Positions 41,020 to 48,253 of a stretch of 48,253 nt of DNA are shown here, in pieces; position 1 is the first letter of the stretch, and each line of letters opens with the position of its first letter. Origin of the DNA: Bacteroides sp. GTDB taxonomy: Bacteria > Bacteroidota > Bacteroidia > Bacteroidales > Bacteroidaceae. The notes beneath the pieces are model-generated. The model saw only the letters and a program-made list of their open reading frames with translations. It was not told the DNA's origin and made no database searches. Location of the stretch: contig NZ_JAQVBV010000038.1 of the NCBI RefSeq assembly GCF_028690125.1, positions 1-48,253 of the forward strand. The letters are read 5' to 3'. A program made the translations under genes and the position numbers.

Positions 41020-42729
41020 TTATTTGCAGTATTTTTCAATAAGTGTATCTGCATTCGTATCTCCCAACTCTTTCGCTTTCTTTAAATCTATGCAAGCATC
41101 ATCTGTCTTTTTCTGTTGTGCCTTACAAAGTCCGCGCAAACGATATGCTTCCGCATATTTGGGGTCCTCATTTATGATTTTATCTAATATCTGTATAGCT
41201 TCATCATAACGTCCGACACGTAAATTAACCACAGCATTTTCTGTCTGATAAGTCAAGTCTTTTGGATTTAATTCGATAGCTTTGGCAATATCATCTAATG
41301 CACGTTGATATTGACGAGATTTCAGCGCTGCTTGTTCACGATAATAGTAAAAAAGGTCATTAACATTACCATTCGTTGCTTTAAAGTAATCATCATAATC
41401 TAAAAGTGCTTTTCTTGGTTCATCTGCATTCATATACATTTGAGCACGTTCCAAAACGTAAGGAGCATATTCATCCGTAAGCGGTTTAGGACAACGGGCA
41501 ACACAGCTATCCATTAATGCCATTACCTCTTTAAGATCGCCCTTCATCAGTTCTTTTGTCTTAGCAGCACTATAGTAGGTAGCAGCTGAAGCAAGATTAC
41601 TTGCATTTACTTTTTCATAGCTAGCCAACGCGCCTGCATAATCTTGTTTAGCAAAAAGAATGTCCCCTTCCAACTGACTATAAAGAGGCAAAGGATCTAA
41701 TGCTAAGGCTTTGCGGACATCTGCCAATGCAGTATCGTAAGTCCAGTCTTTATAAGTTTTTTCAGGTTTTGACAACTGATAAGCATGAATAATTTTTGCA
41801 ATACTATAGTAAGCATCTTCTTTTTTCTGAGCTATTTTCAACGCTTGTTCCAAATCGGCCGCTGCTTTATCAAGAAGTGCTTCATCCCCTTTAGCATTAG
41901 CTATGTTATAACTGGCACGACGGTAGTAACCTTCGGTATTATTGGGGAATTGGGCAACAAATTCATCTAATACTCGTAAATAATCTGCTGCTGGCAACTG
42001 GCTAGCAGTCATATAGAGATATACTAATGCTTGTTCTTCATCTTCGGGCAGTCCTTTTCGAATTCCAATATTCCTCAAAGTCGCATCTCCCAACGAAAGA
42101 GCTGTAATCTTCTGAGACATAGCAAATGATACTCCTACAGCATAACAAGTATTCACAGAATCAGCACCAGAAGATTTCTGTGAAACTCCGAAAACCTGTC
42201 CTTCCGCATTCATCACCGGACAACTTACCATCTTGTCTTTCATCGGCATACCTAATGTATAATAATGGTATTCACCGGCAATTTTCGATACCTCTTTCAC
42301 TTTACCAGATTCACAGGCTATACTTTTCTGTGTAGAATAAGGCAACAGCCATGCACTGGATTCTACTGCCGGAACTGTTGTTGCCACTGTTAATGCCGGT
42401 ACCTTTTTCTCAGTAATTGCAACACGGAATTTTATGACATCATACATATCATTAGCACCCAGAATTACGTTTACCGGCATTTCTTTTCCATCCGGAGTAA
42501 TAATCACAGCCCGTGCAGCTCCCTTGAAAAGAGTATAATCTGAAAGTGCCAACCCATCTTCGGAAACAAAAAATCCGTTTCCGGTATTCAGCATTTTATC
42601 ATTCTTGTCATAAGTCACTATAGAAAAGACCGCACGCTTTGCCTTCTCCACCCATTTAGGAGTTACTTGTGCCATACTTCCCTGAATCAGGCAGACGAGT
42701 ACCAAAGGCAGAATTAAAATCTTCTTCAT
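41020..42729 (-). CDS. Secreted protein with degenerate trypsin-like domain and TPR repeats
   Basis: A 569-residue protein. The signal peptide is KKILILPLVLVCLIQGSMA, cut before QV. Residues about 30-210 look like an HtrA/trypsin fold: GNGFFVSEDGLALSDYTLFK (50-69) aligns with the usual GSGFxISxDGxILTNxHVV, but Thr replaces the catalytic His, and SCPVMNAEGQVFGV (169-182) replaces the GNSGGPL block, so the nucleophilic Ser is lost. Residues about 230-569 form TPR units (RRASYNIANAKGDEALLDKA, ALDDIAKAIELNPKDLTYQT, AIQILDKIINEDPKYAEAYR). It is probably a periplasmic or surface scaffold that uses an inactive protease fold for binding. It lies directly downstream of rlmB with a 1 bp gap. Confidence 0.85.
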   Translation of the reverse strand: MKKILILPLVLVCLIQGSMAQVTPKWVEKAKRAVFSIVTYDKNDKMLNTGNGFFVSEDGLALSDYTLFKGAARAVIITPDGKEMPVNVILGANDMYDVIKFRVAITEKKVPALTVATTVPAVESSAWLLPYSTQKSIACESGKVKEVSKIAGEYHYYTLGMPMKDKMVSCPVMNAEGQVFGVSQKSSGADSVNTCYAVGVSFAMSQKITALSLGDATLRNIGIRKGLPEDEEQALVYLYMTASQLPAADYLRVLDEFVAQFPNNTEGYYRRASYNIANAKGDEALLDKAAADLEQALKIAQKKEDAYYSIAKIIHAYQLSKPEKTYKDWTYDTALADVRKALALDPLPLYSQLEGDILFAKQDYAGALASYEKVNASNLASAATYYSAAKTKELMKGDLKEVMALMDSCVARCPKPLTDEYAPYVLERAQMYMNADEPRKALLDYDDYFKATNGNVNDLFYYYREQAALKSRQYQRALDDIAKAIELNPKDLTYQTENAVVNLRVGRYDEAIQILDKIINEDPKYAEAYRLRGLCKAQQKKTDDACIDLKKAKELGDTNADTLIEKYCK

Positions 42730-42730
42730 A

Positions 42731-43474
42731 TCAGTCGTTGTTTCTTTGTTTTACAGCTTCATATATAAGTATCCCGGCAGCCACGGAAACGTTCAGTGAT
42801 TCAATCGTTCCAAGCATCGGGATTTTTACCCATTCATCACAAAGTGCCAGATTATCATACGATACGCCCGTATCTTCAGCACCCATAATAATACAGAGCG
42901 GACCTGTATAATCACCTTTCGAATAGTCATAATCACCTTTTTCGGTAGCGGCTACAATACGAAATCCACAATCTTTCAGATATTTCAATGTATTCCGAAG
43001 ACTCTGTTCGCGACAAACAGGTAAAGTATGCAGTGCCCCTGCTGATGTCTTCATCGCATCGGCATTCACTGACACGCTACCACGTGCCGGAATGATAATA
43101 GCATCTACGGCAGCACATTCACAAGTACGTGCAATCGCACCAAAATTACGTACATCGGTCACACCGTCTAACATCACGAAAAAAGGATTTTTTCCCTGTT
43201 CAAACATAAACGGAACCAAATCTTCGGTTTTCTGATAGGTTACGGAAGAGATGAAAGCAATTACACCTTGATGATTCTTCATGGTAATACGATTAATACG
43301 TTCCACCGGCACACGTTGGACAGGTATTAACGTTCCTTTCAAGGCTGCAAAAAGTTCCTTGGAAAGATCGCTTTGAATATCTTTTTTTACCAGAATTTTA
43401 TCAATTTCTTTTCCCGCCTGAATGGCTTCTATCACGGCACGAACACCGAAAATCATTTCACTTTTATCGAGCAT
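42731..43474 (-). CDS. rlmB: 23S rRNA 2'-O-methyltransferase of the TrmH/RlmB family
   Basis: A 247-residue SPOUT-class methyltransferase. The N-terminal substrate-binding domain starts MIFGVRAVIEAIQAGKEIDK. The knotted C-terminal domain carries the three SpoU motifs: LDGVTDVRNFGAIARTCECA (motif 1 with N and R), LCIIMGAEDTGVS (motif 2) and IPMLGTIESLNVSVAAGILI (motif 3). It is expected to methylate G2251 of 23S rRNA (E. coli numbering). It lies between recN and the pseudo-protease gene on the same strand. Confidence 0.92.
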   Translation of the reverse strand: MLDKSEMIFGVRAVIEAIQAGKEIDKILVKKDIQSDLSKELFAALKGTLIPVQRVPVERINRITMKNHQGVIAFISSVTYQKTEDLVPFMFEQGKNPFFVMLDGVTDVRNFGAIARTCECAAVDAIIIPARGSVSVNADAMKTSAGALHTLPVCREQSLRNTLKYLKDCGFRIVAATEKGDYDYSKGDYTGPLCIIMGAEDTGVSYDNLALCDEWVKIPMLGTIESLNVSVAAGILIYEAVKQRNND

Positions 43475-43513
43475 GCTGTCTATTTACTTATTATTTTTAT
43501 TAGTTATTACGAT

Positions 43514-45175
43514 TTAGTTGCGTGTTAAAAGAGATCTGGCATTACTAAGCGCCGCTTCTGTCAAAGTAGCACCACTCAGCATATGGGCAATCTCTTCTAC
43601 CCGTTCATTATCTGTCAGACGGCGAATATGACTATTTGTCTCCGTATCGCTATCTTTTTTATATACTTTATAATGAGCACGACCACGTGCAGCAATTTGC
43701 GGCAAATGGGTAATACTGATTACCTGACGATTAGAATCTCCCATTTCCTGCATCATATCTGCCATACGGTCGGCTATTTCACCGGAAACTCCGGTATCTA
43801 TTTCGTCAAATACAATAGTTGGAAGTTTAACCGCTCCGGCAATCATTGCTTTGATAGAAAGCATGACACGTGCAATTTCACCTCCTGAAGCCACAGTTGA
43901 GATGCTTTGTAACATTCCGTTCTTATTAGCAGAAAAAAGAAAATTGACAGTATCTTCTCCCTGCATTCCGGGTTCTTTCTTCAACCCCATCTCTACCTGA
44001 AAGCGGACATTAGGCATTCCCAATGGAACCAAACGGGCAGCAAGCTGGGTTTCCACTTCGCGAGCAGCTTTTGTACGTGCCTGGGTCAATACTTCTGCCT
44101 GTTTCTTTACCTTTTTATATTGCGTTTCCTTGCGTGTTGTCAATTCGGCAATACGTTCATCATACGAAGTGATGGCAGAAAGTTTATTTCGATATTCATC
44201 GGTCAGAGTGATCAATTCTTCTAATGTCTGTACCCGATGCTTCTGCTGCAAGGAATATATCAGATTTAAACGATCGTTTACCTCTTCCAACCGAACAGGA
44301 TTAAATTCGACGGATTCACCTTGTGAAGATACCTCCTGTGAAATATCTTTTAGTTCGATGTAAGTACTTTCTACCCGTTCGGCAAGTTCTCTAGCCGGCT
44401 GATATACTTTTTGAAGACTATTCAGCGTGTTCAAGCTATCTTTCAAATAAGAAAGTAATCCGCCTTCATCTGATGCAAAAGATTGCTCGACATGATATAA
44501 CCCTGCCCTGATTTCTTCAGCATTACTCAACAATTCGGCTTCTTGCTCCAGTTCTTCTTGTTCGCCTTCGGACAAATGAGCTTCTTCGAGTTGCTCCAAT
44601 TGAAAACGAATATAATCTTCATCGGTACGACTCTGTTCTGCTAATGATAATAGTCCGGATAGCTCATGCTCTATCTGACGCCATTCACCATACAACGAAT
44701 AATATTCATCCAAAACTACATCATTGTGAGCGAGAATATCGAGTACATTCAATTGAAAGCCTTCTTTATTCAGTAATAAGTTCTGATGTTGCGAATGAAC
44801 ATCAATCAACTGTTCTCCCAACTCTTTTACCTGAGCTAACGAAGCAGGCGTATCATTAATAAATGCACGGCTCTTACCTGATGACTGCACTTCACGCCGG
44901 AGAATACATTCTGCATCATATTCAAGCCCATTCTCTTCGAAAAATGGATGCATATTGTAAGCAGAAATATCAAAATGTGCTTCTATTACACATTTCGAAG
45001 CTCCTTGACGAATTGATTTTACATCTGCACGCTGACCAAGCAATAAACCGATCGCTCCCAGAATGATCGATTTTCCAGCTCCTGTCTCACCTGTTATAAC
45101 GGAAAAACCTGTTTCAAAACTGATGTCCAGTTTTTCTATTAACGCGTAATTCTGTATATATAATGAACGTAACAC
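43514..45175 (-). CDS. recN: DNA repair protein RecN
   Basis: A 553-residue SMC-like ATPase acting in double-strand-break repair. Walker A GETGAGKS is at residues 29-36, preceded by LRSLYIQNYALIEKLDISFE. The long middle part is coiled coil (EDYIRFQLEQLEEAHLSEGE and similar). The C-terminal half has the signature VASGGEIARVMLSIKAMIAG, Walker B TIVFDEIDTGVSGEIADRMA, and QVISITHLPQIAARGRAHYK. It is complete and normal in length. It is in the same direction and close to coaBC (24 bp upstream) and rlmB (39 bp downstream). Confidence 0.97.
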   Translation of the reverse strand: MLRSLYIQNYALIEKLDISFETGFSVITGETGAGKSIILGAIGLLLGQRADVKSIRQGASKCVIEAHFDISAYNMHPFFEENGLEYDAECILRREVQSSGKSRAFINDTPASLAQVKELGEQLIDVHSQHQNLLLNKEGFQLNVLDILAHNDVVLDEYYSLYGEWRQIEHELSGLLSLAEQSRTDEDYIRFQLEQLEEAHLSEGEQEELEQEAELLSNAEEIRAGLYHVEQSFASDEGGLLSYLKDSLNTLNSLQKVYQPARELAERVESTYIELKDISQEVSSQGESVEFNPVRLEEVNDRLNLIYSLQQKHRVQTLEELITLTDEYRNKLSAITSYDERIAELTTRKETQYKKVKKQAEVLTQARTKAAREVETQLAARLVPLGMPNVRFQVEMGLKKEPGMQGEDTVNFLFSANKNGMLQSISTVASGGEIARVMLSIKAMIAGAVKLPTIVFDEIDTGVSGEIADRMADMMQEMGDSNRQVISITHLPQIAARGRAHYKVYKKDSDTETNSHIRRLTDNERVEEIAHMLSGATLTEAALSNARSLLTRN

Positions 45176-45199
45176 TTTCTTCGAATTATGAATTATAAT

Positions 45200-46408
45200 T
45201 TATGAATTTGGAGATAGTGACAGCACCAAACGATCAACAATATCCTGTGCAACTTCCGTTTTTGATTTTAATAAATAATCGGTACGACCTTTCCGATCAA
45301 TAATACTGACTTTATTTGTATCGTGACGAAATCCTGCTCCCGCATCGTTCAGAGAATTCAAGACTATAAAGTCAAAATTCTTGCGTTCAAGTTTACCTTC
45401 GGCATTTTGCTGTTCGTTATTCGTTTCAAGGGCAAATCCTATCAACAACTGACTCTTCCGCTTGATTACTCCCAAGTCAGCTGCAATATCTTGTGTTGCC
45501 TGAAGGTGCAAAGTCAGCTCTTCCTCTTTTTCCCGCTTGATTTTTTTGTCGGCTATCGTCTCCGGACGGAAATCGGCTACTGCTGCACAAAGAATCCCTG
45601 CATCAGAATCCGGATAATAGATTTGTGCAGCTTCATACATTTCCTGAGCTGATTCTACATCAATACGGTAAATAAGGGAATGTTTAGTTTCTAACTGTAC
45701 CGGACCGGCAATCAATATAACTTTTGCTCCACGTCGAGCACATTCTTCGGCCAAGGCAAATCCCATTTTCCCGGAGGAATAATTACCAATAAAACGGACC
45801 GGATCAATCTTTTCATAGGTTGGTCCGGCTGTTATCATGATTTTTTTTCCTTGTAAATCTGAATTTGCAGAAAAGAATTCATCTAATACACGAATTATAT
45901 GATCCGGTTCTTCCATACGCCCTTTCCCTACCAGATGACTGGCTAATTCACCAGTCCCCGGTTCTATGATATGATTGCCATAAGAACGCAATGTATCCAG
46001 ATTCTTCTGTGTAGAAGGATGGGCATACATATCAAGATCCATAGCCGGGGCTATAAATACCGGAGCTTTTGCCGAAAGATAGGTGGTGATCAGCATATTG
46101 TCAGCTATTCCATTAGCCATCTTTCCGATGGTAGAAGCTGTAGCAGGAGCAATCAGCATGGCATCTGCCCATAGCCCAAGATCCACATGGCTATTCCACG
46201 TTCCATCACGTTGAGCAAAAAACTCACTGATAACAGGCTTGCCGGTCAGAGCCGAAAGAGTAATAGGTGTAATAAATTCTTTTCCCGCCGGAGTGATAAC
46301 GACCTGAACTTCCGCTCCACACTTAATCAATCCACGAATTATGTAACAGGCTTTGTAAGCCGCAATGCTTCCGGTTATTCCAAGAATTATTTTTTTTCCT
46401 TTCAACAT
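45200..46408 (-). CDS. coaBC: Bifunctional phosphopantothenoylcysteine decarboxylase/synthetase
   Basis: A 402-residue flavoprotein of coenzyme A synthesis. The N-terminal CoaC half has GKKIILGITGSIAAYKACYI, the catalytic His in HVDLGLWADAMLIAPATAST and PAMDLDMYAHPST. The C-terminal CoaB half begins KKIMITAGPTYEKIDPVRFI and continues with GNYSSGKMGFALAEECARRG, AAVADFRP and KIKREKEEELTLHL. The enzyme joins cysteine to 4'-phosphopantothenate and decarboxylates the product. Its ATG overlaps the stop of the upstream exonuclease gene by one base (TAATG), showing translational coupling. It is 24 bp from recN. Confidence 0.97.
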   Translation of the reverse strand: MLKGKKIILGITGSIAAYKACYIIRGLIKCGAEVQVVITPAGKEFITPITLSALTGKPVISEFFAQRDGTWNSHVDLGLWADAMLIAPATASTIGKMANGIADNMLITTYLSAKAPVFIAPAMDLDMYAHPSTQKNLDTLRSYGNHIIEPGTGELASHLVGKGRMEEPDHIIRVLDEFFSANSDLQGKKIMITAGPTYEKIDPVRFIGNYSSGKMGFALAEECARRGAKVILIAGPVQLETKHSLIYRIDVESAQEMYEAAQIYYPDSDAGILCAAVADFRPETIADKKIKREKEEELTLHLQATQDIAADLGVIKRKSQLLIGFALETNNEQQNAEGKLERKNFDFIVLNSLNDAGAGFRHDTNKVSIIDRKGRTDYLLKSKTEVAQDIVDRLVLSLSPNS

Positions 46409-47187
46409 TATTTTGTAATCAAATTGCTCAATTCACGCAAACGAATTTTTGTCAGTACCGCCTTCGTATTCAACGTGAAATCACTGTTTAAAATCCAACT
46501 GTAGTAGCCAGGATCTTTCTTTAATACTTCAACTACAGACATACCTTTATATTTTCCAAAATTGAAGACTTCGATCCCGTTTTCATCATATACCATTCGT
46601 CCGGCAAAGTCCACATTCTTAGTATAGCTTGAATATTCGGCTAAAAAGGCGATGTCATTCTGAAGTTCTGAATAACGATCAAGTTGCGCCTTCAATACTT
46701 CATAAGTGGCACGTGTATCGGCTTCGGCAGTATGGGCATCTTCCAGATTCTGTTCACAATAAAACTTGTAAGCAGCAGAAAGAGTACGTTGCTCCATCTT
46801 GTGAAATATAACTTGTACATCAACAAATTTGCGTTTGGTCATATCGATATCTACTCCGGCACGAAGAAACTCTTCTGCCAACACGGGAATATCAAAACGA
46901 TTAGAATTAAATCCTGCCAAATCACATCCCTCAATATCTTTAGCTATGTTTTTTGCAACTTCTTTGAAAGTCGGACAATCTGCTACATCTGCGTCATAAA
47001 TACCATGTACGTCAGAAGATGCTTCGGGAATATGCATTTCAGGATTGATACGCATTGTCTTTGACTCTTCGTTTCCGTTAGGATAAATTTTCAAATAACA
47101 GATCTCTACAATTCTGTCTGTATTTATATTAGTTCCCGTTGTCTCTAAATCAAAGAAAACAATAGGGTTTTTCAGGTTTAATTTCAT
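46408..47187 (-). CDS. DnaQ-like 3'-5' exonuclease
   Basis: A 259-residue DEDDh-family exonuclease. Exo I is IVFFDLETTGTNINTDRIVE (D and E), Exo II lies in DLAGFNSNRFDIPVLAEEFL, and Exo III is the DAHTAEADTRATYEVLKAQL block with the catalytic H and D. A C-terminal DUF3820-like tail (FNFGKYKGMSVVEVLKKDPG YYSWIL region) is also present. It may be the proofreading subunit of DNA polymerase III or a separate nuclease; in Bacteroides this gene lies beside dnaN, which supports a replication role. It is 5 bp after dnaN and overlaps coaBC by one base. Confidence 0.9.
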   Translation of the reverse strand: MKLNLKNPIVFFDLETTGTNINTDRIVEICYLKIYPNGNEESKTMRINPEMHIPEASSDVHGIYDADVADCPTFKEVAKNIAKDIEGCDLAGFNSNRFDIPVLAEEFLRAGVDIDMTKRKFVDVQVIFHKMEQRTLSAAYKFYCEQNLEDAHTAEADTRATYEVLKAQLDRYSELQNDIAFLAEYSSYTKNVDFAGRMVYDENGIEVFNFGKYKGMSVVEVLKKDPGYYSWILNSDFTLNTKAVLTKIRLRELSNLITK

Positions 47188-47192
47188 CTCAA

Positions 47193-48253
47193 TTAATCAT
47201 TTAGCATCATCGGCATCAATAACATCAATAAGTCCTCGTTTTCTTCTTGTTCAACAGGAATCACAACCCCAGCACGTGAAGGGTCTGCAAGTTCAATAAT
47301 GACTTCTTCAGCTGATATATTATTCAAAATATCAATCAGAAAGGTCGATTTGAATCCTATACTCATTGAAGCACCGGCATATTGACAAACTTGTGTTTCT
47401 TCCGCAGAAGTAGAAAAGTCAATATCTTGAGCAGAGATCACGATCTGGTTTTCCTGCATACGAAGTTTAATTAAGCTACTTGCTTGCGAAGAGAATATAG
47501 ATACACGACGCAAAGCTCCGATCAATTGCTGACGGTCTACTGTTACTTTATGAGGATTATTCTGGGGAATAACTGAATTGTAATTCGGATAACGACCTTC
47601 AATCAACCGACAAACCATACGAAAGCGTTCAAGCATAAACGTGGCATTGCGTTCGTCAAATTCAATAGTCACTGTTCCCTGCTCTTTCGGAAGAAGATTT
47701 TTAAGTAATGTAGCCGGTTTTTTGGGTAAGATGAAAGCAGCACGTTCGTTCCCTTTAGCAGCCAATGTCTTACAGCGCACAAGTTTATGGCCGTCTGAAG
47801 CAACCATCGTAATATCTTCTGTTGTAATATCGAAATAAATACCATTCATTACGGGACGAAGTTCGTCATCTGCTGTAGCAAATACAGAACGGTTAATGCC
47901 ACCCAACAATATGTCTGCTTCCATTTCTACACGGACTGCACTATCTCCCAATGTAGCTGATTGTGGAAATTCATCTGCATTTTGTCCCATCAGGCTATAT
48001 TTTCCGTTTTGATACTGTACTGTTATTTCATAAGTATTCGGATTGACTTCAAATGTCAGCGGCTGTTCCGGAATTTCCTTCAGTGCATCAAGCAACGTTT
48101 TTGCCACTACGGCAAAACGCCCGTTCGCATCGCTATCATTCACTTCTACTGTGGTTACCATAGTCGTCTCACTGTCAGAAACAGTCACAGACAATGTTCC
48201 ATCTTCCAATTCGAAAAGGAAACAATCGAGAATAGGCAGCGCATTCTTAGAGT
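47193..48253 (-). CDS. dnaN: DNA polymerase III sliding clamp beta subunit (5' end outside window)
   Basis: The frame is open to the right edge, giving at least 353 residues; the missing start lies outside the window. The first visible residues, SKNALPILDCFLFELEDGTL, match the first clamp domain (S-K-x-x-x-P-I-L). Other blocks are PVMNGIYFDITTEDITMVAS, DGHKLVRCK, FILPKKPATLLKNLL and VCRLIEGRYPNYNSVIPQNN. The C-terminus ends VEQEENEDLLMLLMPMMLND, the family P-V-x-x-x-x-x-x-x-L-x-x-P-M-R/M ending. It forms the ring that tethers DNA polymerase to DNA. It is the first visible gene of the dnaN-exonuclease-coaBC-recN-rlmB run. Confidence 0.96.
   Translation of the reverse strand, partial: SKNALPILDCFLFELEDGTLSVTVSDSETTMVTTVEVNDSDANGRFAVVAKTLLDALKEIPEQPLTFEVNPNTYEITVQYQNGKYSLMGQNADEFPQSATLGDSAVRVEMEADILLGGINRSVFATADDELRPVMNGIYFDITTEDITMVASDGHKLVRCKTLAAKGNERAAFILPKKPATLLKNLLPKEQGTVTIEFDERNATFMLERFRMVCRLIEGRYPNYNSVIPQNNPHKVTVDRQQLIGALRRVSIFSSQASSLIKLRMQENQIVISAQDIDFSTSAEETQVCQYAGASMSIGFKSTFLIDILNNISAEEVIIELADPSRAGVVIPVEQEENEDLLMLLMPMMLND

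Noticed and set aside
48207..48209. Apparent start of dnaN at a TTG
   Set aside because: The same frame continues to the window edge with residues that match the DnaN first domain, so the real start is outside.

Overview
The window is a piece of a Bacteroides chromosome. The evidence is the TAnnTTTG-type promoter boxes without strong Shine-Dalgarno sequences, Bacteroidales-only families (UpxY, UpxZ, DUF4248, DUF4494, VirE-N/DUF3987, the tiny 'smalltalk' protein), and a capsule locus of the UpxY/UpxZ type with an invertible promoter. From memory only, the core genes on both sides resemble the neighbourhood of a B. thetaiotaomicron capsule locus (CPS4), so a member of the thetaiotaomicron/ovatus/xylanisolvens group is likely. 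No rRNA, tRNA, CRISPR array or complete insertion sequence was seen.

Layout. 1-1.3 kb: start of riboflavin synthase (partial), a collapsed sensor kinase gene and an intact LytTR response regulator. 1.7-6.3 kb: phosphate uptake, with pstC-pstA-pstB-phoU on the minus strand, divergent from pstS; PstC carries an extra domain resembling one lobe of PstS. 6.4-20.5 kb: mostly housekeeping and conserved genes: glnS, a TPR protein, DedA, tpx, an HdeD-like protein, a large membrane protein with tandem Rossmann folds and a RyR-like C-terminus, DUF4494, YggS, a dihydroorotate-dehydrogenase-like enzyme, PhoH, folC, ridA and a small unknown. Two copies of an ~80 bp palindromic repeat lie between these genes.

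20.5-24.4 kb: a plus-strand cassette of a VirE-N/DUF3987 protein, an HU-like protein, a 33-residue microprotein and an N-acetylmuramoyl-L-alanine amidase. Its non-coding DNA is rich in structure. A perfect 35 bp inverted repeat has one arm inside the VirE gene and the other at its stop codon. A four-segment attenuator-like leader and three tandem TACGTC repeats follow.

24.4-39.5 kb: the capsule operon on the minus strand, transcribed from high to low coordinates: upxY, upxZ, wza-like export, wzz-like chain length, wzx flippase, polysaccharide pyruvyl transferase, an F420-hydrogenase-beta-like Fe-S protein, two GT2 enzymes, an EpsG/Wzy-like polymerase, a GT4, a GT2, a WecA-type initiating transferase and DUF4248. 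The glycan-assembly part is clearly AT-rich compared with its surroundings, as expected for exchanged capsule genes. In front of upxY lies a ~247 bp segment bounded by 19 bp inverted repeats. It contains the only good promoter seen there, and that promoter points away from upxY, so the capsule is OFF in this sequence. The next gene is a tyrosine recombinase, the obvious candidate invertase, but it lacks the expected first catalytic arginine.

41-48.3 kb: core genes resume on the minus strand: a secreted pseudo-protease/TPR protein, rlmB, recN, coaBC, a DnaQ-like exonuclease and dnaN (5' end outside the window).
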